Source of the DNA: Reyranella sp.
GTDB taxonomy: Bacteria; Pseudomonadota; Alphaproteobacteria; Reyranellales; Reyranellaceae
Length of the DNA: 64,000 bases
Assembly: GCF_017305915.1 (NCBI RefSeq)
Contig: NZ_JAFKJN010000016.1
Coordinates: forward strand, 280,446 to 344,445
Direction of reading: 5' to 3'
Shown here: positions 17,402 through 25,325 of the stretch, piece by piece
How the letters are laid out: each line of letters begins with the position of its first letter
Position numbering within the stretch: the stretch's first letter is position 1
Notes under the pieces: model-generated
The model's input: only the letters and a program-made list of their open reading frames with translations
Databases searched by the model: none
What the model was told of the DNA's origin: nothing
Made by a program: the position numbers and the translations under genes

Positions 17402-17506
17402 CGGGTCGGGAAACAACGCCACACGGTGTGAGGCGTTGCCGCTGCACGGCAGGTTTGCGCACGGATGGTGGTCGCTGGCGGCCCTGCCCCTTATAAGTGG
17501 GGCGCC

Positions 17507-18781
17507 ATGACCGATAACACGATGGCGGACCCTGCCGCTCCCAGGGCCGCTCCAATGGCCGCGTCAGCGTCCGCTCCGTCTACCGCTTCCGCCAACAGCA
17601 CGACCTTCGCGATCATCCTGTCGCTCAGCTTCTGCCACCTGCTGAACGACATGATGCAGTCGCTGGTGCCGGCGCTGTATCCGATCCTCAAGGAGAACTA
17701 CGCGCTCTCCTTCAGCCAGATCGGCCTGATCACCTTGGCCTTCCAGTTCACCGCGTCGATGCTGCAGCCGGTCGTCGGCATGTACACCGACAGGAAGCCC
17801 CAGCCCTATTCGCTGATGGTCGGCATGGGCTTCACGCTCGTCGGCCTGCTGATGATGTCGCACGCCCACAGCTATCCGGTGATCCTGATCTCCGCGGCGC
17901 TGATCGGCATGGGCTCCTCGGTCTTCCATCCTGAAGCCTCGCGCGTGGCGCGCATGGCGGCGGGCGGCCGCTATGGCCTGGCACAATCGCTGTTCCAGGT
18001 CGGCGGCAATCTCGGCTCGGCCGCGGGTCCGCTGCTGGCAGCGTTCATCGTCGTGCCGCGCGGCCAGGAGAGCCTGCTCTATTTCTCCGGCGCGGCGCTG
18101 ATCGCCATGATCGTGCTGTTCCAGGTCGGCAACTGGTACCGGGCGCGGCGCACCGCGACCCGGCCGGTAGCGAAGAAGGGAACGGCCGCTGCCGGCGGCC
18201 ACGGCCTGTCGAAGCCCCGCGTGCTGTTCGCCGTCGCGATCCTGATCCTGCTGCTGTTCTCCAAGAACGTCTATCAGGCGAGCCTCGGCTCCTACTACAC
18301 CTTCTACCTGATCGAGAAGTTCGGCCTGTCGGTGCAAGTCGCGCAGTTCTACCTGTTCGCCTTCCTGATCGGCATCGTGGTCGGCACGCTGCTCGGCGGC
18401 TGGGTCGGCGACCGGGTGGGCCGCATCCCGGTGATGTGGTTCTCGATCCTGGGCGCCCTGCCGTTCGCGCTGATGCTGCCGCACGCCAACCTGTTCTGGA
18501 CCGCCGTCCTGGCAGTGACGGTGGCGATGATCATGGCCTCGGCCTTCCCGGCGATCCTGGTCTATGCCCAAGAGCTGCTGCCCGGCCGGGTCGGGCTGGT
18601 GGCCGGCATGTTCTTCGGCTTCTCCTTCGGCCTGGGCGGCCTCGGCGCCGCGGCGCTGGGCAAGCTCGCCGACTGGACCAGCATCGAGACGGTCTATCAG
18701 GTGACGCCGTTCCTGCTATGCTTGGGCCTGCTCACCGCCTTCCTGCCGAAGCATCCCGGGAGGCCGATGCACCTGCTCTAA
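17507..18781 (+). CDS. MFS transporter, fosmidomycin-resistance (Fsr)-like
   Basis: 424 residues. After an Ala/Ser-rich N-terminus of about 30 residues come 12 membrane helices. The sequence 'FCHLLNDMMQSLVPALYPILKE' and 'GMGSSVFHPEASRVAR' are characteristic of the Fsr subfamily, whose founding member exports fosmidomycin. The natural substrate here is unknown. A VOC protein and a GST follow in the same orientation with tight spacing, and such modules often deal with toxic electrophiles; that link is inference. The ATG at 17507 was chosen over 17465 because the upstream stretch looks non-coding. Confidence 0.88.
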   Translation: MTDNTMADPAAPRAAPMAASASAPSTASANSTTFAIILSLSFCHLLNDMMQSLVPALYPILKENYALSFSQIGLITLAFQFTASMLQPVVGMYTDRKPQPYSLMVGMGFTLVGLLMMSHAHSYPVILISAALIGMGSSVFHPEASRVARMAAGGRYGLAQSLFQVGGNLGSAAGPLLAAFIVVPRGQESLLYFSGAALIAMIVLFQVGNWYRARRTATRPVAKKGTAAAGGHGLSKPRVLFAVAILILLLFSKNVYQASLGSYYTFYLIEKFGLSVQVAQFYLFAFLIGIVVGTLLGGWVGDRVGRIPVMWFSILGALPFALMLPHANLFWTAVLAVTVAMIMASAFPAILVYAQELLPGRVGLVAGMFFGFSFGLGGLGAAALGKLADWTSIETVYQVTPFLLCLGLLTAFLPKHPGRPMHLL

Positions 18782-18792
18782 CGGAGGCCGTC

Positions 18793-19353
18793 ATGGACTC
18801 TCGCATCGACAAGGTCCGCCTGCTCGACACCAAGCCGGTCTCGCCCGGCCTGTTCGCGCACTTCGTCCTGCGCACCGCCAACCGCGAGCCGCTGAAGCAG
18901 TGGTACATGACGGTGCTGAACGCGCGGTGTGTATTCGAGAACGAGTACATCGCCTTCATCACCTACGACGACGAGCATCACCGCGTCGCCTTCGTGCAGA
19001 TCCCGGGCCTGAAGAAGGCGCCGGACGACAGCTGGGGCCTCGCCCATGTCGCCTACACTCTGGCCGATCTCGGCCAGTTGCTGTCGACCTATCGCCGCCT
19101 CAAGGCCGAGGGGATCGTGCCGGTGCGCACCATCAACCACGGCCCGACCGTGTCGATGTACTACAAGGATCCCGACGGCAATCAGGTCGAGCTGCAGGTC
19201 GACGCCTTCGACAAGGCAGGTGCGGCCTCCTATTTCGACACCGAGCCGTTCCGGAAGAACCCGATCGGCGTGCTGTTCGACCCCGACAAGATGGCGGCCG
19301 ACTACGAAGCCGGGGTGCCCGAGGCCAACCTGCTGCGCCGCCCGGCAGAGTGA
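18793..19353 (+). CDS. VOC family protein (extradiol dioxygenase-like)
   Basis: 186 residues with one VOC domain (about 18-140). Metal-ligand candidates are His24 (LFAHFVL), His near the middle (GLAHVAYTL) and Glu in 'YYKDPDGNQVELQVD', which is the 2-His-1-Glu pattern of extradiol dioxygenases and glyoxalases. It could be a single-domain ring-cleavage enzyme, but glyoxalase-like function is equally possible. A GGAGG at 18783-18787 precedes the ATG. It starts 11 bases after the MFS stop and overlaps the GST start, so these form an operon. Confidence 0.88.
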   Translation: MDSRIDKVRLLDTKPVSPGLFAHFVLRTANREPLKQWYMTVLNARCVFENEYIAFITYDDEHHRVAFVQIPGLKKAPDDSWGLAHVAYTLADLGQLLSTYRRLKAEGIVPVRTINHGPTVSMYYKDPDGNQVELQVDAFDKAGAASYFDTEPFRKNPIGVLFDPDKMAADYEAGVPEANLLRRPAE

Positions 19354-19931
19354 CCCTCACCCTCTATCTCAGCCCCGGCTCGAGCTCGATGGCTGTGCAC
19401 ATCGCGCTGCACGAGGTCGGTGCGCCGTTCGAGATCAAGTCGCTCTCCTTCCACGAGAAGGAGCATCGGCAGCCGCCCTTCCTGGCGATCAACCCGGCCG
19501 GCAAGGTGCCGACCCTGCTGGTCGGCGGCACGCCGGTCACCGAGGTGGCCGGCTGCCTGCTCTATCTCGCCAAGCGCTTTCCCGAGGCCGGGCTGCTGCC
19601 GTCCGATCCGTTGGCCGAGGCACAGGCGGTGTCGTGGATGTCCTTCATCGCCTCGACCCTCCACCCGGCGCGCCGGCTGGGCGAGGACCACGTCACCGAG
19701 GTCTGGACCTTGGCCGAGCGAAAACTCGGCGCGGGCGACTGGGCGCTCGGCCGCTACTCGATCGCCGATATTCATCTGTTTCGTTTGTATTGGCGCATGG
19801 TCAATGCATCCCGGCCACGACCGCAGGGCCTGAAAAGGCTCGATTCCCTTTATGAGCGGATGATGGCGCGGCCCGCGGTGCAGCGCACAATCGAAATCGA
19901 AAGCGGCCTCGGCTACGAATTGCCGCCCTGA
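19350..19931 (+). CDS. glutathione S-transferase family protein
   Basis: 193 residues from a GTG at 19350 that overlaps the TGA of the VOC gene (GTGA). The N-terminal thioredoxin fold shows LYLSPGSSSMAVHIALHE with a Ser-rich catalytic loop, NPAGKVPTLLV (cis-Pro) and VTEVAGCLLYLAK. The C-terminal helical domain contains the GRYSIADIHLFRL N-capping motif. It is a few residues shorter than most bacterial GSTs (about 200-210), with normal ends. It is the last gene of the MFS-VOC-GST run, consistent with glutathione conjugation of a compound handled by the neighbours (inference). Confidence 0.88.
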   Translation: MTLTLYLSPGSSSMAVHIALHEVGAPFEIKSLSFHEKEHRQPPFLAINPAGKVPTLLVGGTPVTEVAGCLLYLAKRFPEAGLLPSDPLAEAQAVSWMSFIASTLHPARRLGEDHVTEVWTLAERKLGAGDWALGRYSIADIHLFRLYWRMVNASRPRPQGLKRLDSLYERMMARPAVQRTIEIESGLGYELPP

Positions 19932-20141
19932 ACGCCGCGCAACCAGAAGCCAGGCCGTGGCATTTCTGTGTTTGATGGGGTCATGACTTGTCGCCGGGAA
20001 ATCCGCGGGCAAACATCGGCCACGGGGACGATACCCCGGGGGCCAGTCGCGGCCTGCGGCGTGTTGGCCAGCGGCCATCACATCTCGCAACCGCGATACG
20101 GGCATATCGTTCACTTGGCTGGATTCTCTCCGGGGATGGCG

Positions 20142-20687
20142 ATGCTGAAAAAGAGTCTGTACCGTCAGACCCTGGTCTTGGGCCTTTTCCTCCTTTCAGG
20201 ATGCGAGCTGACGCAAGGTGCGCAGCGCGACTTCAACCGTCTGGTCCACGGCAGTCCCTTCCAGACCGCTTCGTCCGGCCGCTCTACCCACACCCAACAG
20301 GCCTCTTCTTCATCGTCGCGGCAAACCCCAGCCGCTGCTGCAGCAGCGAAGACCACCGACAGCAAACCCGACCTCAAGGCCGACCCGCAGCAAGAGCAAG
20401 CGGCGGCCAGCATCCCGGCACCGTCCGTCCCCGCGGCGCCGGTCACACTCGTGGGCAAGAGCGAGGGCCAGGTACGCGCCATGCTCGGTCCACCAACAAG
20501 CGTGGAGGAACGCGCCCCAGGAAAGACCTGGCACTACCGGGATGGTCGATGCAGCGTCGACGTCCAGCTGTATCCAGACGTCCAGACGCGGCAGTTCGGA
20601 ACCCTTGCGTACGAGGTAAAGAGCGATGACAACTCCGATGAAGGAAAGCGCGACTGCCTGGCCCGCCTCCGCTCCCGCGCCCAGTGA
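20142..20687 (+). CDS. lipoprotein with BamE/SmpA-like C-terminal region
   Basis: 181 residues. A short signal ends in the lipobox LLSGC (Cys21), so it is lipid-anchored. A Ser/Ala/Gln-rich linker of about 80 residues follows. The C-terminal part (LVGKSEGQVRAMLGPPTSVEERAPGKTW) resembles BamE/SmpA-type small periplasmic domains, where 'G.s...V...lG.P' and 'W.Y' are typical. ATG 20142 has GGGG six bases upstream; the ATG at 20136 is also possible. The gene overlaps or abuts the ChvI-like regulator downstream, suggesting an envelope-stress role (inference). Confidence 0.8.
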   Translation: MLKKSLYRQTLVLGLFLLSGCELTQGAQRDFNRLVHGSPFQTASSGRSTHTQQASSSSSRQTPAAAAAAKTTDSKPDLKADPQQEQAAASIPAPSVPAAPVTLVGKSEGQVRAMLGPPTSVEERAPGKTWHYRDGRCSVDVQLYPDVQTRQFGTLAYEVKSDDNSDEGKRDCLARLRSRAQ

Positions 20688-20766
20688 TCGGATTGAACGC
20701 GATCGCGTCGACCAGGGCCGGGTTGAACGTGACCGGGTCGAAGCCAATCGCGTCGAGGGCGATCCC

Positions 20767-21510
20767 ATGGACGGCGTCGATGATCGCATCCGCCTCATCC
20801 TCGTCGACGACGACGACGACTTCCGCGAGGCTGCGTCGGCCGAGCTTAACGATCTTGGCTTCGCGGTCGAGAGCTTCGCCGACGGCCAGAGCATGCTTTC
20901 CTCCGTCGCCAACGGCACCACCGCCGACGTGATCGTGCTCGACTGGGGCCTGCCCTCGATCTCCGGCATCGACCTGCTGCCCCGGCTGCGCCGCGAGGGC
21001 ATCCAGCTGCCCGTGGTGTTCCTTACCGGCCGCAGCTCGCAGCATCACGAGCACCTCGCCTTCGACCGCGGCGCGCTCGACTTCGTCGACAAGGCGCGCG
21101 GCGTGCCGATCCTCGCCAAGCGCATCCGCGTCATCGTCGATACGACCAAGCGGCCCAAGGCGCTCGAGGTCGACGAGATCCTGCATTGCGGCCGGCTGAT
21201 GCTGAAGCCGCGCGTCAGCCGCGCCTACTGGGACGAGGCCGACGTCAACCTGACGCTCACCGAGTTCAACATCGTGCGGTTACTCGCGTCGAATGTCGGC
21301 AACCACGTGACCTATCGCGCGGTGTACGACTGCATGCACCACGTGGGCTTCATCGCCGGGAGCGGAGAGAATGGCTACCGAACAAACGTCCGTTCGTCGA
21401 TCAAGCGCATTCGAAACAAGTTCCGACTCGTCGACCGAGAGTTCTCCGAGATCGAGAATTATCCCTCATTCGGTTACCGCTGGGGAAAGCCCAAGGACGC
21501 CGCAGCGTAG
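20767..21510 (+). CDS. chvI: ChvI-like OmpR-family response regulator
   Basis: 247 residues. The receiver domain shows the acidic pocket LVDDDDD, the phospho-acceptor Asp59 in VIVLDWGLPSISG, and the Thr/Lys pair (FLTGR, VDKAR). The OmpR-type winged helix contains 'LTLTEFNIVRLLASNVGNHVTYR' and 'GYRTNVRSSIKRIRNKF', matching alphaproteobacterial ChvI/ExoS-partner regulators closely. ChvI proteins control EPS, motility and acid or envelope stress, which suits the EPS locus next door. Start: ATG 20767 gives the normal ChvI N-terminus; an ATG at 20626 would add 47 residues of repetitive 'DRV' sequence with poorer third-position GC and would overlap the lipoprotein gene by 62 bases. Confidence 0.88.
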   Translation: MDGVDDRIRLILVDDDDDFREAASAELNDLGFAVESFADGQSMLSSVANGTTADVIVLDWGLPSISGIDLLPRLRREGIQLPVVFLTGRSSQHHEHLAFDRGALDFVDKARGVPILAKRIRVIVDTTKRPKALEVDEILHCGRLMLKPRVSRAYWDEADVNLTLTEFNIVRLLASNVGNHVTYRAVYDCMHHVGFIAGSGENGYRTNVRSSIKRIRNKFRLVDREFSEIENYPSFGYRWGKPKDAAA

Positions 21511-23023
21511 CTGGCTCGATTCGGCGAGGCGCCTCGGCGCCTCGCTCACCCTCAAGCTGGTCGGCCTGGTCGGCATTTTCATCGCGCTGCCGATCGTCCT
21601 CTACAGCCAGTTCGAGAGCGCCGACAGGCAGATGCGCGATCTCGTCACCCGTGCCATCCAGGACCGCAGCAAGCTGATCGGCCACGCGCTCGCCCCGGTG
21701 CTGCGCACCGTCGAGCCGGGCAACGACGCCACGCTCAATGCCGAGCTCGCCAAGTTCGCGAGCGACGGCACGGTGCTCAAGCTGATGCTGCAGCCGTCCT
21801 CGCCGACGGGCGAGGCGCAGCAGGACGCCGGCTTCTTCTTCGTCGCCTCGGCGCCGTCGATCCGCGCCGACGAGGTGGCGCCGGAGCTCGACGAGCTGTC
21901 ACGCCGCGGCATCCTGAAGCGCCTCAGCGACGCCTGCATGGGCGATGCCTCAGAGGAGCTGCGCTACCGCCAGCCCAACGGCACCGTCGAACTCCTGACC
22001 TCGATCATCCCGATCAAGACGGTGCGCGGCTGCTGGGTGCTGACCTCGACGCACACCACCAGCGAGTTCCTCAACACCTCGATCGGCCGGCCCTACTGGG
22101 AGACCCGCGCCGTGAGGGTCGCCGCGGGCATCTACCTGGTGCTCGCCATCCTCGCCGTGCTGGCCGCGGTCAGCATCTTCCTCAGCCTGCGCCGCTTCCG
22201 CGAGGTCGCCGACGAGATCGGCCAGGGCCGCATCGGCGACTACGCTTTCTCGCAACGCAACATCGTCCCCGAGCTGTCGAGCGTCGCGCGCGACTTCGAC
22301 AAGCTGGTGCTCGACCTCAAGCATTTGTCGCAGGAGATCCGGCAATCGGCCGAGGACAACGCCCATTCCTTCAAGACGCCGCTCGCCGCCATCCAGTCAT
22401 CGCTGTCACCGGTACGCAGGTCGGTACCGTTGGAGGACCAGCGCGCGCGGCGGGCGCTCGAGATCATCGATTCGTCGCTGGCCCGCCTGCTCGCCCTGGT
22501 CAACGCCGCCCAGCGCTTCGACAACAGCACGGTCGACCTGATCGAGGCGCCGCGCGTTCCGACCAACCTGACGCAACTGGTGGGTGAGGCGACGCTCGCC
22601 GTGCGCGAGATCATGGCCGGCCGCGACATCCGCCTGATCCGCCGGCTCGACGACGCCGTGATCGTACGCTCGGCCAAGGGCATGTTCGAGACGGTGCTGC
22701 AGAACGTCCTCGAGAACGCCATCAGCTTCTCTCCGCGCGGCGCCACCATCATCATCACCCTGACCCAGGACCACGAGACGGTCGAGCTGCAGGTCGACGA
22801 CGAGGGCCCCGGCATCCCCACCGACAAGATCGAGCGCATCTTCGAGCGCTACTTCTCGTCGCGCCCCAACCAGCCGACCGAGGCCGGCAAGCCGCCACAT
22901 TCCGGCCTTGGACTCTGGATCGTCCGGCGCAATGTCGAGGCGCTGGGCGGCGAAGTGCGCGCCTCCAACCGCATCGGCGGCGGGCTGTCGATCGCGATCG
23001 TCCTGCCACGCAACGGCGATTGA
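21371..23023 (+). CDS. chvG: ChvG-like sensor histidine kinase
   Basis: 550 residues: membrane helix at about 60-80, a periplasmic domain of about 175 residues, second helix near 255-275, HAMP-like segment, His332 in NAHSFKTPLAAIQ, and the ATPase boxes N (NVLENAISFS), G1 (DDEGPGIP), F (IFERYFSS) and G2 (SGLGLWIVRRN). The partner is the regulator whose gene ends at 21510. The start ATG lies 140 bases inside that gene, preceded by a GGAGAG element. No ATG, GTG or TTG occurs between it and Met88, which would remove the first helix, so the overlap appears real. Confidence 0.88.
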   Translation: MATEQTSVRRSSAFETSSDSSTESSPRSRIIPHSVTAGESPRTPQRSWLDSARRLGASLTLKLVGLVGIFIALPIVLYSQFESADRQMRDLVTRAIQDRSKLIGHALAPVLRTVEPGNDATLNAELAKFASDGTVLKLMLQPSSPTGEAQQDAGFFFVASAPSIRADEVAPELDELSRRGILKRLSDACMGDASEELRYRQPNGTVELLTSIIPIKTVRGCWVLTSTHTTSEFLNTSIGRPYWETRAVRVAAGIYLVLAILAVLAAVSIFLSLRRFREVADEIGQGRIGDYAFSQRNIVPELSSVARDFDKLVLDLKHLSQEIRQSAEDNAHSFKTPLAAIQSSLSPVRRSVPLEDQRARRALEIIDSSLARLLALVNAAQRFDNSTVDLIEAPRVPTNLTQLVGEATLAVREIMAGRDIRLIRRLDDAVIVRSAKGMFETVLQNVLENAISFSPRGATIIITLTQDHETVELQVDDEGPGIPTDKIERIFERYFSSRPNQPTEAGKPPHSGLGLWIVRRNVEALGGEVRASNRIGGGLSIAIVLPRNGD

Positions 23024-23126
23024 TGGCGGCTGCATTTGCACAACCTCTCGACCGCGTGAAAGTGCGCGAAAGATCGGCAAAACGGTCACTAAACCGCCAC
23101 TTGCCGCTGCACCTGCGAAACACACT

Positions 23127-23134
23127 TTGATCAC
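23127..23134 (+). promoter_or_regulatory. TTGATCAC motif upstream of manC
   Basis: TTGATCAC lies 36 bases before the manC ATG. The longer string TTGATCACTGGC is identical to the one upstream of the minus-strand glycosyltransferase at 49977. The same octamer appears upstream of two more EPS units (30091 and 50069). No well-placed -10 element follows at 17 bases, so it is more likely a regulator site than a -35 box. Confidence 0.45.
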
Positions 23135-23170
23135 TGGCCGCTACAAGGGTGCATCCATAGCTTCGCCGCC

Positions 23171-24643
23171 ATGGACGCACTCACCGACACCGACCTTGCG
23201 AAGTTCCAGCAACAGGGTTCGGCGCAGATCCATCCTGTCATCCTGTCTGGAGGTGCGGGCACGCGCCTCTGGCCGTTGTCGCGTGCGGCCTATCCCAAGC
23301 AGCTCCTGCCGCTGGTCTCCGAACGCACGCTCCTGCAGGAGACGGCCGCGCGCAACCTGAGCGACGTCGGCTTCGCGGCGCCGCTGCTGGTCTGCAACGA
23401 AGAGCATCGCTTCCTGGTCGACGAGCAGCTGCGCCAGGTCGGCATCGAGCCGCAGGCGATCCTGCTCGAACCGCTGGCGCGCAACACCGGCCCGGCGATC
23501 GGCGCCGCCGCGCTGTGGCTGCTGGCGCGCGATCCCGACGCGCTGATGCTAGTGCAGCCCAGCGACCATGTCGTCGCCAACACCGAAGCCTTCCATCGCG
23601 CCGTCATGCAGGGCCTTGCCGCCGCGCATGCCGGCCGCCTCGTCACCTTCGGCATCAAGCCGACGCGGCCCGACACCGGCTATGGCTACATCCAGAGCGG
23701 CGCGGCGCTGGCCGCCGCCGACGGCGTGCTGTCGGTCGATCGCTTCGTCGAGAAGCCCGACCGCGCCACCGCCGAGCGCTTCCTCGCCGACGGCAACTTC
23801 GTGTGGAACAGCGGCATCTTCCTCCTCTCGGCGCGCGCCTTCCTCGACGAGCTGGCGCGCATCAACCCGGCGATGCTGGCGGCCTGCGAGCGCGCCGTGC
23901 AGGCCGGCGAGGAGGATCTCGCCTTCTTCCGGCTCGATCGCGCTGCCTTCGCCGAGGCGCCGTCCCTGTCGATCGACCATGCGGTGATGGAGCATACCAA
24001 CCGCGCCGCCGTGGTACCGGTCGACATGGCGTGGAGCGACGTCGGCTCCTGGCACGCGCTGCGCGAGATCGGCAACGCCGACGAAGCCGGCAACGTGCTG
24101 CAGGGCGACGTGCTCGCCGAGAAGGTCAGCAACTCCTACATCCGCAGCAGCGAGGGCCGGCTGGTCGCCGCGGTCGGCCTCGACAACGTGGTGATCGTCG
24201 CCACCGACGATGCCGTGCTGGTCGCCAACGCCGACGACGCGGCGCAGGTCTCGGGCCTGGTCCAGACGCTGAGGAAGCGCAACCGCTCGGAACCCGACCA
24301 GCACACCACGGGTTATCGGCCATGGGGCAACTACCGCACCGTCGATGCCGGCGACCGCTTCCAGGTCAAGCGCATCACCGTCAAGCCGGGCGGCAAGCTC
24401 AGCCTGCAGAAGCACTATCACCGCGCCGAGCACTGGGTCGTGGTCCACGGCACGGCGATCGTGCAGCGTGGCGAGGAACGCATGATCGTGCGCGAGAACG
24501 AGTCGGTCTACATCCCGATCGGCACGGAGCATCGCCTGGAGAACCCGGGCAAGCTGCCGTTGCAACTGATCGAGGTGCAGTCGGGCCCGTATCTGGGGGA
24601 GGACGACATCGTACGCGTGGCCGACAGCTACGGCCGCGCGTGA
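23171..24643 (+). CDS. manC: mannose-1-phosphate guanylyltransferase / mannose-6-phosphate isomerase (bifunctional)
   Basis: 490 residues, the usual length of type II PMI-GMP enzymes. The N-terminal nucleotidyltransferase has the pyrophosphorylase signature LSGGAGTRLWPLSR (about 18-31), the VEKP motif (RFVEKPDRA) and WNSGIFL. The C-terminal cupin isomerase domain has 'RPWGNYRTVDAGDRFQVKRI' then PGGKLSLQKHYHRAEHW with metal-binding Gln, His and Glu. It makes GDP-mannose, the precursor used by Gmd and Fcl encoded at 46.8-48.8 kb. It is the first gene of the left half of the EPS locus, downstream of chvG with a 147-base promoter region. Confidence 0.95.
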   Translation: MDALTDTDLAKFQQQGSAQIHPVILSGGAGTRLWPLSRAAYPKQLLPLVSERTLLQETAARNLSDVGFAAPLLVCNEEHRFLVDEQLRQVGIEPQAILLEPLARNTGPAIGAAALWLLARDPDALMLVQPSDHVVANTEAFHRAVMQGLAAAHAGRLVTFGIKPTRPDTGYGYIQSGAALAAADGVLSVDRFVEKPDRATAERFLADGNFVWNSGIFLLSARAFLDELARINPAMLAACERAVQAGEEDLAFFRLDRAAFAEAPSLSIDHAVMEHTNRAAVVPVDMAWSDVGSWHALREIGNADEAGNVLQGDVLAEKVSNSYIRSSEGRLVAAVGLDNVVIVATDDAVLVANADDAAQVSGLVQTLRKRNRSEPDQHTTGYRPWGNYRTVDAGDRFQVKRITVKPGGKLSLQKHYHRAEHWVVVHGTAIVQRGEERMIVRENESVYIPIGTEHRLENPGKLPLQLIEVQSGPYLGEDDIVRVADSYGRA

Positions 24644-24673
24644 AACCAGCAAGGAGGCCCAGGAGGAATCACC

Positions 24674-25297
24674 ATGTCGGCTAACCTCACTTTCGTTGCC
24701 AAGTTCCTGCGCGGCGGCATTGTCGCCGCATTGCTCGCTCTCGGCGCCTGCGGCGACGGCGACCGCACGCCGATCGTCTCCGACGCGTCGGGCGGCCAGG
24801 CCCTCAGCCTGACGGCGACCGGCGGCCGCGGCACGTCGTCCGACTATCGGCTCGGCCCGAACGACCGCACCCGCATCATCGTGTTCGGCCAGCCGACGCT
24901 GACCGGCGAGTTCCAGCTCGACGGCAACGGCGTGCTCGCCTATCCGCTGATCGGCAACGTCGATGCCCGCGGCATGACGCCTTCGGAGCTGCAGCAGACC
25001 ATCGCGCAGCGCCTCGACAAGGACTGGGTGCACAATCCCAGCGTCAGCGTCGAAGTCTCGACCCGCCGTCCATTCTACGTCATCGGCGAGGTGCAGAAGC
25101 CCGGCAGCTATCCTTATGTCACCGACATGAGCGTGCTGAACGCGATCGCCACGGCCGGCGGCCAGACCTATCGCGCCAACATGGCCGACTTCTACATCAA
25201 GCGGAAGCAGGACGGCCGCGTCGTCCGCGTCCAGGCGACACAGGAAAGTCTCCTGCAGCCCGGCGACACCGTCGTCGTCAAGGAACGTTACTTCTGA
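24674..25297 (+). CDS. polysaccharide export outer-membrane lipoprotein (Wza/OPX family, short form)
   Basis: 207 residues. The signal ends in a lipobox (LLALGAC, Cys about 26). The Poly_export domain starts 'YRLGPNDRTRIIVFGQPTLTGEFQLD' and is followed by one SLBB-type segment (RPFYVIGEVQKPGSYPY ... 'VLNAIATAGG'). It is short compared with E. coli Wza (about 380) and lacks a C-terminal membrane-crossing helix, like ExoF-type short OPX proteins, so it may need another outer-membrane partner. An AGGAGG precedes the ATG. It lies 30 bases after manC. Confidence 0.92.
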   Translation: MSANLTFVAKFLRGGIVAALLALGACGDGDRTPIVSDASGGQALSLTATGGRGTSSDYRLGPNDRTRIIVFGQPTLTGEFQLDGNGVLAYPLIGNVDARGMTPSELQQTIAQRLDKDWVHNPSVSVEVSTRRPFYVIGEVQKPGSYPYVTDMSVLNAIATAGGQTYRANMADFYIKRKQDGRVVRVQATQESLLQPGDTVVVKERYF

Positions 25298-25325
25298 GCA
25301 TTCGACCGACGCCCCTCTGACCTCG

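Noticed and set aside
20626..20766. Upstream start for the ChvI-like regulator
   Set aside because: Would overlap the lipoprotein gene by 62 bases and add low-GC3 repetitive codons; the internal ATG gives the standard ChvI N-terminus. Not excluded.
23127..23155. TTGATC as a sigma-70 -35 box for manC
   Set aside because: No reasonable -10 hexamer at 16-18 bases, and the other copies also lack one.
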